DNA of 64,000 bases from an uncultured Pontibacter sp. (GTDB lineage: Bacteria > Bacteroidota > Bacteroidia > Cytophagales > Hymenobacteraceae), in assembly GCF_947492645.1 (NCBI RefSeq), contig NZ_CANLMZ010000002.1, positions 110,324-174,323 on the forward strand, given 5' to 3'. The notes under the pieces are model-generated. The model was not told the DNA's origin, did no database searches, and saw nothing but the letters and a program-made list of their open reading frames with translations. Positions 1 to 8,178 of the stretch are shown one piece after another (the first letter of the stretch is position 1; each line of letters begins with the position of its first letter). Made by a program: the position numbers and the translations under genes.

Positions 1-282
1 AACGGTTAGCAAGTATAAAGGGCGGTTTTCGTGGGTGCGGCCATACTCTACCATTGTAATTCTGTCGGAGAGGGCATCCATCTGGCGCATAAACATCACC
101 AGTTGGTCGTGGCTTACGTGCCATTCGCCTACGTTGTAGCCAAGTATATCTTTCGGAGTGGGTACCTCCTGGTTGTACTGCACCTCCTGCGGCAGGTAGT
201 ACGAAAGCTCTGTTTGTTGGGCAACTGCCAGTTGGCCAAAGCCAAGCATAGCAGCAACAGCAAACGCTCTAAGGTTTTTCAT
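1..282 (-). CDS. M14 family zinc carboxypeptidase, N-terminal part (runs off the left edge)
   Basis: The reverse strand from an ATG at 282-280 reads 94 codons to the window edge without a stop. The product starts with a Sec signal peptide (hydrophobic core, cleavage about after AVA at residue 22), then a segment PKDILGYNVGE ... MVEYGRTHENRPLYLLTV. This matches the beginning of the mature region of the full-length M14 peptidase at 11554-14115 (PEQFLGYQLGK ... VQEYGRTYEGRPLLLAYI). The zinc-binding HxxE would lie just beyond the window. Expected role: exported metallocarboxypeptidase. Partial because of the window edge, not because it is broken. Confidence 0.8.
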   Translation of the reverse strand, partial: MKNLRAFAVAAMLGFGQLAVAQQTELSYYLPQEVQYNQEVPTPKDILGYNVGEWHVSHDQLVMFMRQMDALSDRITMVEYGRTHENRPLYLLTV

Positions 283-526
283 TCAGGTAGCGTATTAGGT
301 AGTATAAGATTAGTTATATCTGCAATTTGCTGCTTTAGCAAGGCTTTTCCAAACAAATAGGCAGAGTTTAATATACTATAGCTGCGGCTGCAGCAGCTTT
401 TGATGAAGTATAAAGTAGGGCTTCCATTTTCCGGTAAATTGCCTGGGTATGTTGTTTATACTTAAATAAGCCACGCCAGGTATAGCTGCAGCTAACAGGC
501 AACGTTATACTTGCCCAACTTCCGGG

Positions 527-1297
527 CTAAGCTGTTTTGCGGGGCCTGCCGCCAACGGTTTTGCGCCTGCCATTTCCATAACTGACAAAGTATAGCGCAA
601 ACCCGGAAAGTATGGTAACCATGCCTGCAACAGAAAAAGCACGTAGCAGCCAGTTGCCGAAATTATCGCGGCCTTCATAATCCATGGTGTGCAGCATCCA
701 CATAAAGTCAAACACACGCCACTTGTTGTTTCTGAATTTTGTTACCTCGCCGCGTTCTGTGGCCACATAAACGGTGGTGCTGGTAGGGTGCTGCATGGTT
801 ACCGCATAGGCTGGTAAGGGACTCTCGCGGTATTCGTGGTGCTTGCCCACATGGCCTGCCGTGAGGTACTCTACCTGCTGCACTTCAACCTTCTCGTTAA
901 AGCTGCGCCGGGCCATTTGTACGGCCTCTTCCTGGGTTAGTGGTGCACGAAGCGTGCCGTCTTTTGCCAGCGCCAGTTGCGTATGGGCCATTGGCTCAGC
1001 GCCCAGGCTCGCAAAGTATACCACCTGGTACAGCGGCTGCCCCAATACTTCAATCAGCTTTATCGATTTTACAGAATCTGCCTGCGGCAGCTGTGCCAGC
1101 ACCTGTGCCGGAGAGGCCATTGCCATTGTGCTGCTGAAGTTGGCAGCAGCCCTGCGTTGGAAATCGCCATGTATCTCGTCGATGTCAGACCAGCTGAAAT
1201 ATAAACCGCCCATTGTCCAGAACACAAACTGTAGGCCAGTAAGTAAACCCAGGTACCGATGTGCTTTGCGAATGCGCAGGTGTGTGAGGCGGTTCAT
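527..1297 (-). CDS. PepSY domain-containing membrane protein
   Basis: A 256-residue protein with one N-terminal membrane segment (about residues 15-35, LLTGLQFVFWTMGGLYFSW), an extracytoplasmic region of about 180 residues that looks like one or two PepSY units (for example QEEAVQMARRSFNEK followed by a conserved-looking beta region), and a second membrane segment near residues 217-240. The RKAHRYLGLLTGLQ start and the WMLHTMDYEGRDNFGNWLLRA motif before the last helix are typical of PepSY-associated TM proteins, often linked to iron uptake or redox. No partner gene is adjacent and substrate or function is unknown. ATG start at 1297; upstream is a very AT-rich tract. Confidence 0.75.
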   Translation of the reverse strand: MNRLTHLRIRKAHRYLGLLTGLQFVFWTMGGLYFSWSDIDEIHGDFQRRAAANFSSTMAMASPAQVLAQLPQADSVKSIKLIEVLGQPLYQVVYFASLGAEPMAHTQLALAKDGTLRAPLTQEEAVQMARRSFNEKVEVQQVEYLTAGHVGKHHEYRESPLPAYAVTMQHPTSTTVYVATERGEVTKFRNNKWRVFDFMWMLHTMDYEGRDNFGNWLLRAFSVAGMVTILSGFALYFVSYGNGRRKTVGGRPRKTA

Positions 1298-1784
1298 AAG
1301 TGAGAATGCTGCTAATACAGCTCAAAAATACTATAAATATAATATAGATGATATTATATTTTTTGCAATAATTATATTATAAATTAAATTATTTAAAGAA
1401 ATATAATTCTAAAAATGAAACTTATTTAATTAAATGTTGTACATATCCTGTAGGAGTATAATATATTACAATAATTAATATAATATCTTGTGTTAAAAAT
1501 ACACTTATTAGCCTTGCATCATCTCTTAAGATTCAAGTTTGAGCAGGCTTTGCTGGTGCATTACAGAAATGCACCATTTATTCCTCCAAACAACCTGTAA
1601 AATATACTATAGCTTGTTTTTGTGCAGCCATTCTTTTAAGGGTTTAACCTCTGAAAAAGGATTGCTACAGGCCCTCTTTTGCTCTTTCGTTGCCTGATAA
1701 GGCCTAATTCTAATCCTTAGTAGAGTACCAAAGCCATGCTCATCTACCTGTAACAGGTATTCCCAACCATCATACCCTAATTTT
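1298..1784. other. AT-rich intergenic region between divergent genes
   Basis: This 487-bp gap separates the minus-strand PepSY gene from the plus-strand giant surface protein. Positions about 1320-1510 are extremely AT-rich, with runs of A/T and only scattered G/C, unlike the rest of the window. It presumably carries both promoters, but I cannot place either with confidence. The right part (1607-1784) contains a doubtful minus-strand reading frame listed separately. Confidence 0.6.
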
Positions 1785-1840
1785 ATGGAGAAAATTTTTA
1801 CTAAACTGATTTTAAGACCTGAAAGCACTAGTCTTAGCAA
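1607..1840 (-). CDS. Doubtful 77-residue ORF antisense to the start of the giant protein gene
   Basis: The reverse strand is open for 77 codons from an ATG inside the signal-peptide region of the opposite gene. The first 17 residues are simply antisense to that gene. The remaining 60 (about GYDGWEYLLQVDEHGFGTLL to KPLKEWLHKNKL) have a protein-like composition rich in charged and aromatic residues. No good start codon or RBS is seen near the intergenic boundary. It could be a remnant of an old gene or chance. I do not recognise a family. Confidence 0.2.
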   Translation of the reverse strand: MLRLVLSGLKISLVKIFSIKLGYDGWEYLLQVDEHGFGTLLRIRIRPYQATKEQKRACSNPFSEVKPLKEWLHKNKL

Positions 1841-4800
1841 GTCTTATTTAATTAGCAGTTTACTCTTGCTATTCCTGCTAGTTGGAAATGTGGCGTGGGC
1901 GCAGACACCTGAAATAGTTCCAGAAAATGCATGTTTAGGAGTACCTAAAACTCTTACTGTTACTGCTAAGAACGTAAGAGCGCAATGGCAGTACAGTACT
2001 CCACCTAATGCGGCTTTTGTAAATGTAGGAGGGATAACTACTACTAGTGCAGGCGCTCTAGTTTCCTTCACTTTTACCCCTACAGCTCAAGATAATGACA
2101 GGATATACAGAGTTAGGTTTACTAACAATGGGGGACAGCAGGAATCGTTCAGCGATACATACTTCCGAATAATAGTAAATCAACTTCCTGCTGCACCTCA
2201 AGGGATTCCTGCTGAACGATGTGGTGCTGGAGCCGTTGAATTATCTGCATCTGGCGCTCCAGAGGGTGGTAGCTATCGCTGGTATGTGTCAAATAATGCT
2301 ACAACTCCGATAAGCAATGCTACTGAGTCAACTTATACAACACCAAGTATTAATGCCACCACTACATTTTATGTTAGTTCTGTAAGTTCAGTAGGGTGCG
2401 AAAGTTCATCAAGAACAGCAGTCACAGCAACAATAAATTCTATTCCTCCTCCTCCAACTGTTGCAAACCCAACAGTTACCAGATGTGGTTTAGGAGAAGT
2501 TACTTTATCAAGCGCAATTGTTGGAGGTAATAACCCAACAGCTGGTGCTACAAATAGATGGTATTCAGCTGCAACAGGCGGTACTGTACTGGGAACAGGA
2601 GCTGATTATGTTGCACAGCTAACAGATTTCAACCCTTTGACAGTTTATGTTGGCAGCTACAACACGACCACAGGCTGCGAGAGCTCCCAGCGTGTAGCGG
2701 TTACTGCAAGAGCTATTCAGACACCGGTTGCAACGGTTACACCTGCAAGCCCTGCGGCAGTTTGCCAAGGGCAAACAGTACAGCTAACAGCCCAGGCCTC
2801 GCCTGCCTCACCAGCAGTAGGTACTTATACTTATCAATGGTTTGATAGTAGCGGTCCTATCACAGGCGCTACAAGTGCTACTTATTCAGCTACAGCATCT
2901 GGTAGTTATTCTGTTGCTATTACACCATCGGGAAGTACATGTGCTAGTGCCAGATCTGGAGCAGTACAAGTTACAGTATCTCCCCAGCCAACCATTACAG
3001 TAAATGCAGCTCCTGCTACTATTTGTGCTGGCGAGGCAACAACTTTAACCGCTAGCGGAGCCGATAGCTATACCTGGTCTCCGGCTACAGGGTTAAGCAG
3101 CACTACCGGCAGTACGGTAACTGCAAGCCCAACCACAACAACAACCTATACTGTAACTGCCGTGTCTGGTGGGTGTACTGTAACATCGCTGGTAACGGTA
3201 ACGGTAAACCCGCTTCCTGCTGCTGTAATTACACAGGGAGCCAATGTGGTGCTCTGCGAAAATGGCACCGTAACCCTTACAGCGCAGCAGGGCGCAGGTT
3301 ACTCTTACCAATGGTTTGAAGGCGGAGATGAAATAAACAACGCCAATACGAATACATTAATAGTTGATGAAGATGGAGAATATACGGTGCAGGTAACCTT
3401 AAATGGCTGCACCGTTATGTCTGCTGTTACTACTGTTACAGAACAGGAACTGCCCGAAGTTGAAATTGCTGCTGGCTCTGCAACAACATTTTGTGCCGGC
3501 GGGTCGGTTGTACTAACCGCTGGCGTAGACCCAGCTACGCCTGATGTAGGAGTTTATACTTATAGATGGTACGAAGTAGGTACCCCTGCTGCTACACTTG
3601 GTACAGCGTCAACGCTGGAGGTTTTTGCATCTGGCACTTACACCGTAGAAGTAACAGGTAATACCTGTGCTGTTCTTGCAGATGATCCTGTAACTGTTAC
3701 CGTTAACCAGTTGCCAGCAGCTACTATTACGCCTGGCGGACCTGTAGATTTTTGCGAGGGAGGCCTGGTTATATTAAACGCACCCGACGTACCTGCCGGA
3801 GATGATCTTGCATATGCATGGTCGGATGGCACAAATATTATCGGAACTGGCCAAACATTAGAAGTAAGCACATCCGGCACATTTACACTTACCGTAACAA
3901 ACACAATTACTGGCTGCCAGAATACGTCAGAGCCACTTTCTATTCTAGTTAGCACAATATCGGAAGCGGCCATAACTTACATAGAGCCCACTACATTTTG
4001 TGAGGGAGGTAACATTATACTATCTGCAACAGAGGCACCAAACGGACAAACCTACAGCTACAAATGGCTACGAGACGGTAATGAGATAGATGGAGCAACA
4101 ACCAGGGTTTATACTGCCCAGCAATCCGGAGACTATAGTGTAAGTGTAACCAATAATGGCTGTACTAAAACTTCTGCGGAGGTAACGGTAACAGTAGTGC
4201 CCCAACCAACAGCTACCATTACCAGCGGCAACGACGAAGCCTGTCTGGTGCCTGGAAGCACCGTGAGCTTTGATGTTGAAGGTACGTTTACCGGAGAAGC
4301 TGCCGCCTGGACCACTTCTGATGCAAATTTTGTTATCACAAACCCCGTATACAACACAGAAACAGGCGTGGCAACTGCCACCGTGGTAGTTACCGGCTCA
4401 GGTAGTGCCACAGTATCGCTTACCGCCAGCAGCTCTGTGGAGGGCTGTGCAGATGATGTTAGCGCTATCACACTCCTGGTAAAACCATTACCAGAAGCTA
4501 CCATTACCTTTACCGGATCTACTACTGTTTGTACCGGAGAAAGTGTTCTGTTAACAGCTTCTGAGGGTGTAGGTTATACTTATCAATGGTATCTGGATGG
4601 TACTATACAGAATGGCTCGGGCAATAGTTTCAGCGCAAGCGTGTCAGGTAATTACACGGTAATAGTAAGTAGCAACGGTTGCTCTGTTGAGTCAGCGCCG
4701 GTAAGTGTTACGGTTAATCCGCAGCCTAGCGCCAGTATAACCGCATCCGGCCCAACTGTTTTCTGCGATGGTGGCTCTGTAACGCTAACAGCTGTTTCTG

Positions 4801-7800
4801 ATATCGGAACTGGTTTTGTCTGGTTTAGAAATGGCACACAAGTCGGAACAGGTGCAACCTTTGTGGCTAAGGAATCCGGAAACTATACAGTAGCAGTTAC
4901 GGTTGACGCAACAGGGTGTGCAAATCTCTCCGCAGCCACAATTGTTACAGAAAATCCGGCACCGATAGTCAGCGTTCGCACAAGCGGGCCAACGACTATT
5001 TGCCAGGGCGGCACCGTAACCTTGATTGCAGATGTTACACCTACAGGTATAGCCTATAATTATTCATGGTACAGAGATAATGAGCTTCTTGCCACAAATA
5101 CATCAAATCAGTACACGGTAAATCAAACTGGGTCTTATACTGTAGTTGTAAGTAACGCCTCTACTTCGTGCAGCACTGCATCTGCCGCAACTGTGGTAAC
5201 TGTTACTCCTAACCCTGTGGCAAATGCCGGGGCAGCACAAACTGTCTGCGCAGGTCAGGCTATTGTATTAGGCGTGCCGGCAGTAGCAGGCTATACGTAC
5301 AGCTGGAGCCCAGCCACAGGTTTATCCAGCACTACTGTTGCCCAGCCAACGCTAACCTTGCCAAATGGTGGCGCGACTAATATCGTAGCTACTTATACTT
5401 TAAGGGTTACTGCAAATAATTGTAGTGCAGAGAGTAATGTAACAATTACTGTAACGCCAACTATTGCAAACAATACAATCAGTAACCCAAACCCGACTTT
5501 ATGTGCCAATACAACGGCCAGTATGCTTACAGGCTCTACACCAACCCGTGGCAATGGCCCTTATACTTACCGATGGGAAAGCAGTACTGTTTCTGCAACG
5601 GCTGGTTTTGGCCCTGCTACAGGTATAAATAATACCCAAAACTACAGCCCGGGCGCTGTAGCCCAAACTACCTGGTACCGACGAGTGGTGATGTCTGGAG
5701 GGTGCGCCGAAAGTATAAGTAATGCTGTTGTGGTACCTGTAACGCCAATCACTACCTTAACACTTATACTTACCGCTGCTCCTTTCCCTGTGTGCCCTGG
5801 CCAGCAAACTACTTATACTGCTACGGTACTGGCAAACGTAACTTCGGTTACTTACCCAACTAACCCAAGGTATGAGCAAGTAACATGGGTAGGCGGAACA
5901 GACGTATCGAATATGTTTACTTTTGACTGGTGGAAAAACGATGCAGTAGATAACCAGGGAGGGCAAACAGGAAGAACTGTAAGCCAGGCGGGCTTATCCT
6001 CAACGGATTACTTTACGGTACGTGCCAGGCCTAATGGGCAGTTTAACATAAGCTGTGTTGCATATGTAAACAGACCTGAGTTTACTGTTCAGAATGATAC
6101 GAAAGGCAATGTACTCTTCTCAAACAGGATTTACCTGGGCAGGCCAGACAACTATAACGTAACTATCAGCCGTAGCCCGGCCGGCTCTATATGCCAGGGC
6201 ACACCTGTTACTTTCACGGCCACGCCAAGTGCAGCATTTACAAACCTGACAATGGAGTGGGTGGTAACAAGCAGCTCCGGAAATGTGGTATCAAGAACAG
6301 AGTTTAGTTCTGCACTACAGTTTAGTTCCAGCACCCTGAATAATGGCGATGTGGTGAGCTTAAACTTTACATCGGATGAAAATAAATGCCAGCCTGTAGC
6401 TGCTTCTAACCCTATAACCATGGTGGTGGTAGTGCCGCAAACGATGGCTGGCGGAGGGGCTTTCTGTAGCGGCGGCACAGGAGGAGTACCTGTAAGTATA
6501 AATGGTTCGCAGCAGGGCGTTACTTACCAGCTGCGCCGCACCGTAAACGGTACAACCGTAAATGTGGGGCAACCTGTTGCTGGTACCGGTGGTGTGCTGA
6601 GTTTTGGTAACCAAACCATAGCTGGCAGTTACTCGGTGCAGCCAATTTCAGAGAACGGAGCGTGCACTCTTTCTTATGGCCCGGTTGTGATAAACGAAAC
6701 ACCGGCACCTGTGGCCTATAGTGTTACTGGCGGAGGAGATTATTGCATAAATGGCGGCGGTGTGGCCGTAGGCTTACAAAATTCTCAGAGTGGCGTAAAT
6801 TACCAACTGTTCCGCACGGTAAACGGCAGTACATCTGCTGTAGGAAGCCCGGTGGCAGGTACTGGTACAGCTATCAGTTTCGGAAACCAGGAAGTTGCAG
6901 GTACTTATACAGTAGTAGCAACTACCGTAGCAAACGCAACAACAGCAGCCTGCCCACAAGCAATGACTGGCTCAGCAACGGTAGAGATAAATCCATTGCC
7001 GCTCGTTGATCTGGCGGATGTGTCGGCTTGCCAGGGCAGCCAGGCTACGGTTGCTGCAAATGTAAGCGGTGGGGCCGGAGGGTATACTTATGCCTGGCAA
7101 GTGCCTGCTGGATGGCAGGGACCAACACCGACAACGCCAAGCTTCCAGACGGGAGTAGCAGGAACTTACAGGCTAACTGTAACGGATGCTGAGAATTGTG
7201 CCTCTGTGGTACAGGATGTGGTGGTAACCCTAACAGAAATAGAGGAACTAGAAGATCCGTTGTTGCGTGTTGAGTGGACAGACGGGGAAACCAAATGGGA
7301 AGTAACAGCCCTGGAAAGTGAAGTGCCTGATGCTGATTTTGGTGCATCGCCTACGTACGTATGGTACAGAAGAGAATCTATAGAGGTAACAAGCAATGGT
7401 GAATGGGGACAGCCGGTACAAAGCGGACCTAGCAATGTATACATAGAGGATGCCCCGGCACCAAATGTGCAGCTTAAGGTCGAGATTTTAAATAGTAGCA
7501 GCTGTATACGCTATGTACTCACCAATATTGGTGTAACGCCACTGCCTGTCGAGATTATATACCTCACTACCCAGAAGCAAGGCTACAACGTGGTGTTGGA
7601 GTGGGCAACTGCCCTGGAGCAAAACAATGCCGGTTTCGAGATACAAGTGTCTGAGGACGGCAAAGCTTACAGGAAAATAGACTATGTAGCAACTAAGAAC
7701 GGAAACTCCAACCAGAAGCAGGTTTACAAGTACGTAGATAGTGAGAATGGCAAGCATGGTACGCGCTACTATAGGCTAAAGCAGATGGATGTGAATGGGC

Positions 7801-8099
7801 AGTTTGAGTACTTTGGCCCTAAGATGGTTGAGTTTGGCAGCATCAGCGATAAGATCATTGTTTATCCTAACCCATTCGAGAACAGGTTAGAGCTAAACAT
7901 AGAGGCAGAGCAGGAGGGTACTATGCAAATCATACTTTCTAACGCTATAGGCAGGCAGCTACTCCAGAAAACTGTTCTGGTAGAAAAAGGCTTGAACACA
8001 GAGGAGTTGTTAGTGGAGTTTAACCTGCCGCAGGGCATTTACATTGTAACAACGAGAATGGCCGGAGTGACCAAGCACTTTAAAGTGCTCCGGAAATAA
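1785..8099 (+). CDS. Giant Ig-like repeat surface/secreted protein with type IX secretion C-terminal domain
   Basis: A 2104-residue protein. Residues 1-39 are a signal peptide with an unusually long n-region (cleavage before Q40). About 20 consecutive units of 65-90 residues follow, each of the form C-x-G-G-x-V-x-L-T-A ... Y-x-W ... SG-x-YTV-x-V-T ... G-C-x-x-x-S ... VTVTV, that is Ig/PKD-like beta sandwiches with a probable intra-domain disulfide. Units late in the protein diverge (two near residues 1560-1720 share VTYQLRRTVNG / VNYQLFRTVNG). Residues about 1915-2015 are a domain common just before T9SS tails (LPVEIIYL ... NNAGFEIQVSEDG). The last ~83 residues (IIVYPNPFENRLEL ... GIYIVTTR ... 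FKVLRK) form a type A T9SS sorting domain. Expected to be exported across the outer membrane and surface-attached or released. Adhesion is plausible but unproven. Confidence 0.9.
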   Translation: MEKIFTKLILRPESTSLSKSYLISSLLLLFLLVGNVAWAQTPEIVPENACLGVPKTLTVTAKNVRAQWQYSTPPNAAFVNVGGITTTSAGALVSFTFTPTAQDNDRIYRVRFTNNGGQQESFSDTYFRIIVNQLPAAPQGIPAERCGAGAVELSASGAPEGGSYRWYVSNNATTPISNATESTYTTPSINATTTFYVSSVSSVGCESSSRTAVTATINSIPPPPTVANPTVTRCGLGEVTLSSAIVGGNNPTAGATNRWYSAATGGTVLGTGADYVAQLTDFNPLTVYVGSYNTTTGCESSQRVAVTARAIQTPVATVTPASPAAVCQGQTVQLTAQASPASPAVGTYTYQWFDSSGPITGATSATYSATASGSYSVAITPSGSTCASARSGAVQVTVSPQPTITVNAAPATICAGEATTLTASGADSYTWSPATGLSSTTGSTVTASPTTTTTYTVTAVSGGCTVTSLVTVTVNPLPAAVITQGANVVLCENGTVTLTAQQGAGYSYQWFEGGDEINNANTNTLIVDEDGEYTVQVTLNGCTVMSAVTTVTEQELPEVEIAAGSATTFCAGGSVVLTAGVDPATPDVGVYTYRWYEVGTPAATLGTASTLEVFASGTYTVEVTGNTCAVLADDPVTVTVNQLPAATITPGGPVDFCEGGLVILNAPDVPAGDDLAYAWSDGTNIIGTGQTLEVSTSGTFTLTVTNTITGCQNTSEPLSILVSTISEAAITYIEPTTFCEGGNIILSATEAPNGQTYSYKWLRDGNEIDGATTRVYTAQQSGDYSVSVTNNGCTKTSAEVTVTVVPQPTATITSGNDEACLVPGSTVSFDVEGTFTGEAAAWTTSDANFVITNPVYNTETGVATATVVVTGSGSATVSLTASSSVEGCADDVSAITLLVKPLPEATITFTGSTTVCTGESVLLTASEGVGYTYQWYLDGTIQNGSGNSFSASVSGNYTVIVSSNGCSVESAPVSVTVNPQPSASITASGPTVFCDGGSVTLTAVSDIGTGFVWFRNGTQVGTGATFVAKESGNYTVAVTVDATGCANLSAATIVTENPAPIVSVRTSGPTTICQGGTVTLIADVTPTGIAYNYSWYRDNELLATNTSNQYTVNQTGSYTVVVSNASTSCSTASAATVVTVTPNPVANAGAAQTVCAGQAIVLGVPAVAGYTYSWSPATGLSSTTVAQPTLTLPNGGATNIVATYTLRVTANNCSAESNVTITVTPTIANNTISNPNPTLCANTTASMLTGSTPTRGNGPYTYRWESSTVSATAGFGPATGINNTQNYSPGAVAQTTWYRRVVMSGGCAESISNAVVVPVTPITTLTLILTAAPFPVCPGQQTTYTATVLANVTSVTYPTNPRYEQVTWVGGTDVSNMFTFDWWKNDAVDNQGGQTGRTVSQAGLSSTDYFTVRARPNGQFNISCVAYVNRPEFTVQNDTKGNVLFSNRIYLGRPDNYNVTISRSPAGSICQGTPVTFTATPSAAFTNLTMEWVVTSSSGNVVSRTEFSSALQFSSSTLNNGDVVSLNFTSDENKCQPVAASNPITMVVVVPQTMAGGGAFCSGGTGGVPVSINGSQQGVTYQLRRTVNGTTVNVGQPVAGTGGVLSFGNQTIAGSYSVQPISENGACTLSYGPVVINETPAPVAYSVTGGGDYCINGGGVAVGLQNSQSGVNYQLFRTVNGSTSAVGSPVAGTGTAISFGNQEVAGTYTVVATTVANATTAACPQAMTGSATVEINPLPLVDLADVSACQGSQATVAANVSGGAGGYTYAWQVPAGWQGPTPTTPSFQTGVAGTYRLTVTDAENCASVVQDVVVTLTEIEELEDPLLRVEWTDGETKWEVTALESEVPDADFGASPTYVWYRRESIEVTSNGEWGQPVQSGPSNVYIEDAPAPNVQLKVEILNSSSCIRYVLTNIGVTPLPVEIIYLTTQKQGYNVVLEWATALEQNNAGFEIQVSEDGKAYRKIDYVATKNGNSNQKQVYKYVDSENGKHGTRYYRLKQMDVNGQFEYFGPKMVEFGSISDKIIVYPNPFENRLELNIEAEQEGTMQIILSNAIGRQLLQKTVLVEKGLNTEELLVEFNLPQGIYIVTTRMAGVTKHFKVLRK

Positions 8100-8122
8100 A
8101 AGAGCTAATTAGGGTTTAATTT

Positions 8123-8153
8123 AAAAGAGCCAGGTATTTTACCTGGCTCTTTT
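8123..8153 (+). terminator. Bidirectional intrinsic terminator
   Basis: A perfect 13-bp stem (AAAAGAGCCAGGT / ACCTGGCTCTTTT) with a 5-nt loop lies 23 nt after the giant-protein stop and 25 nt after (on the other strand) the stop of the convergent hydrolase gene. A/T flanks on both sides let it serve both converging genes. Confidence 0.85.
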
Positions 8154-8178
8154 ACTTTTGTATAGTATAAAGTATAGC

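Noticed and set aside
843..1382. Long plus-strand open frame across the PepSY gene
   Set aside because: It is antisense to a gene with a clear signal of domains and has no recognisable product; composition is that of a shadow frame.
3638..4504. Minus-strand open frames opposite the Ig-repeat gene
   Set aside because: The repeated Thr/Val/Ala codons of the real gene keep the opposite frame open; they carry no domain and show repeat-derived low-complexity sequence.
1785..8099. DNA-level tandem repeats or a CRISPR-like array in the giant gene
   Set aside because: The periodicity is in the protein (Ig-like units of 65-90 residues); the DNA units are divergent and lack identical short repeats with unique spacers.
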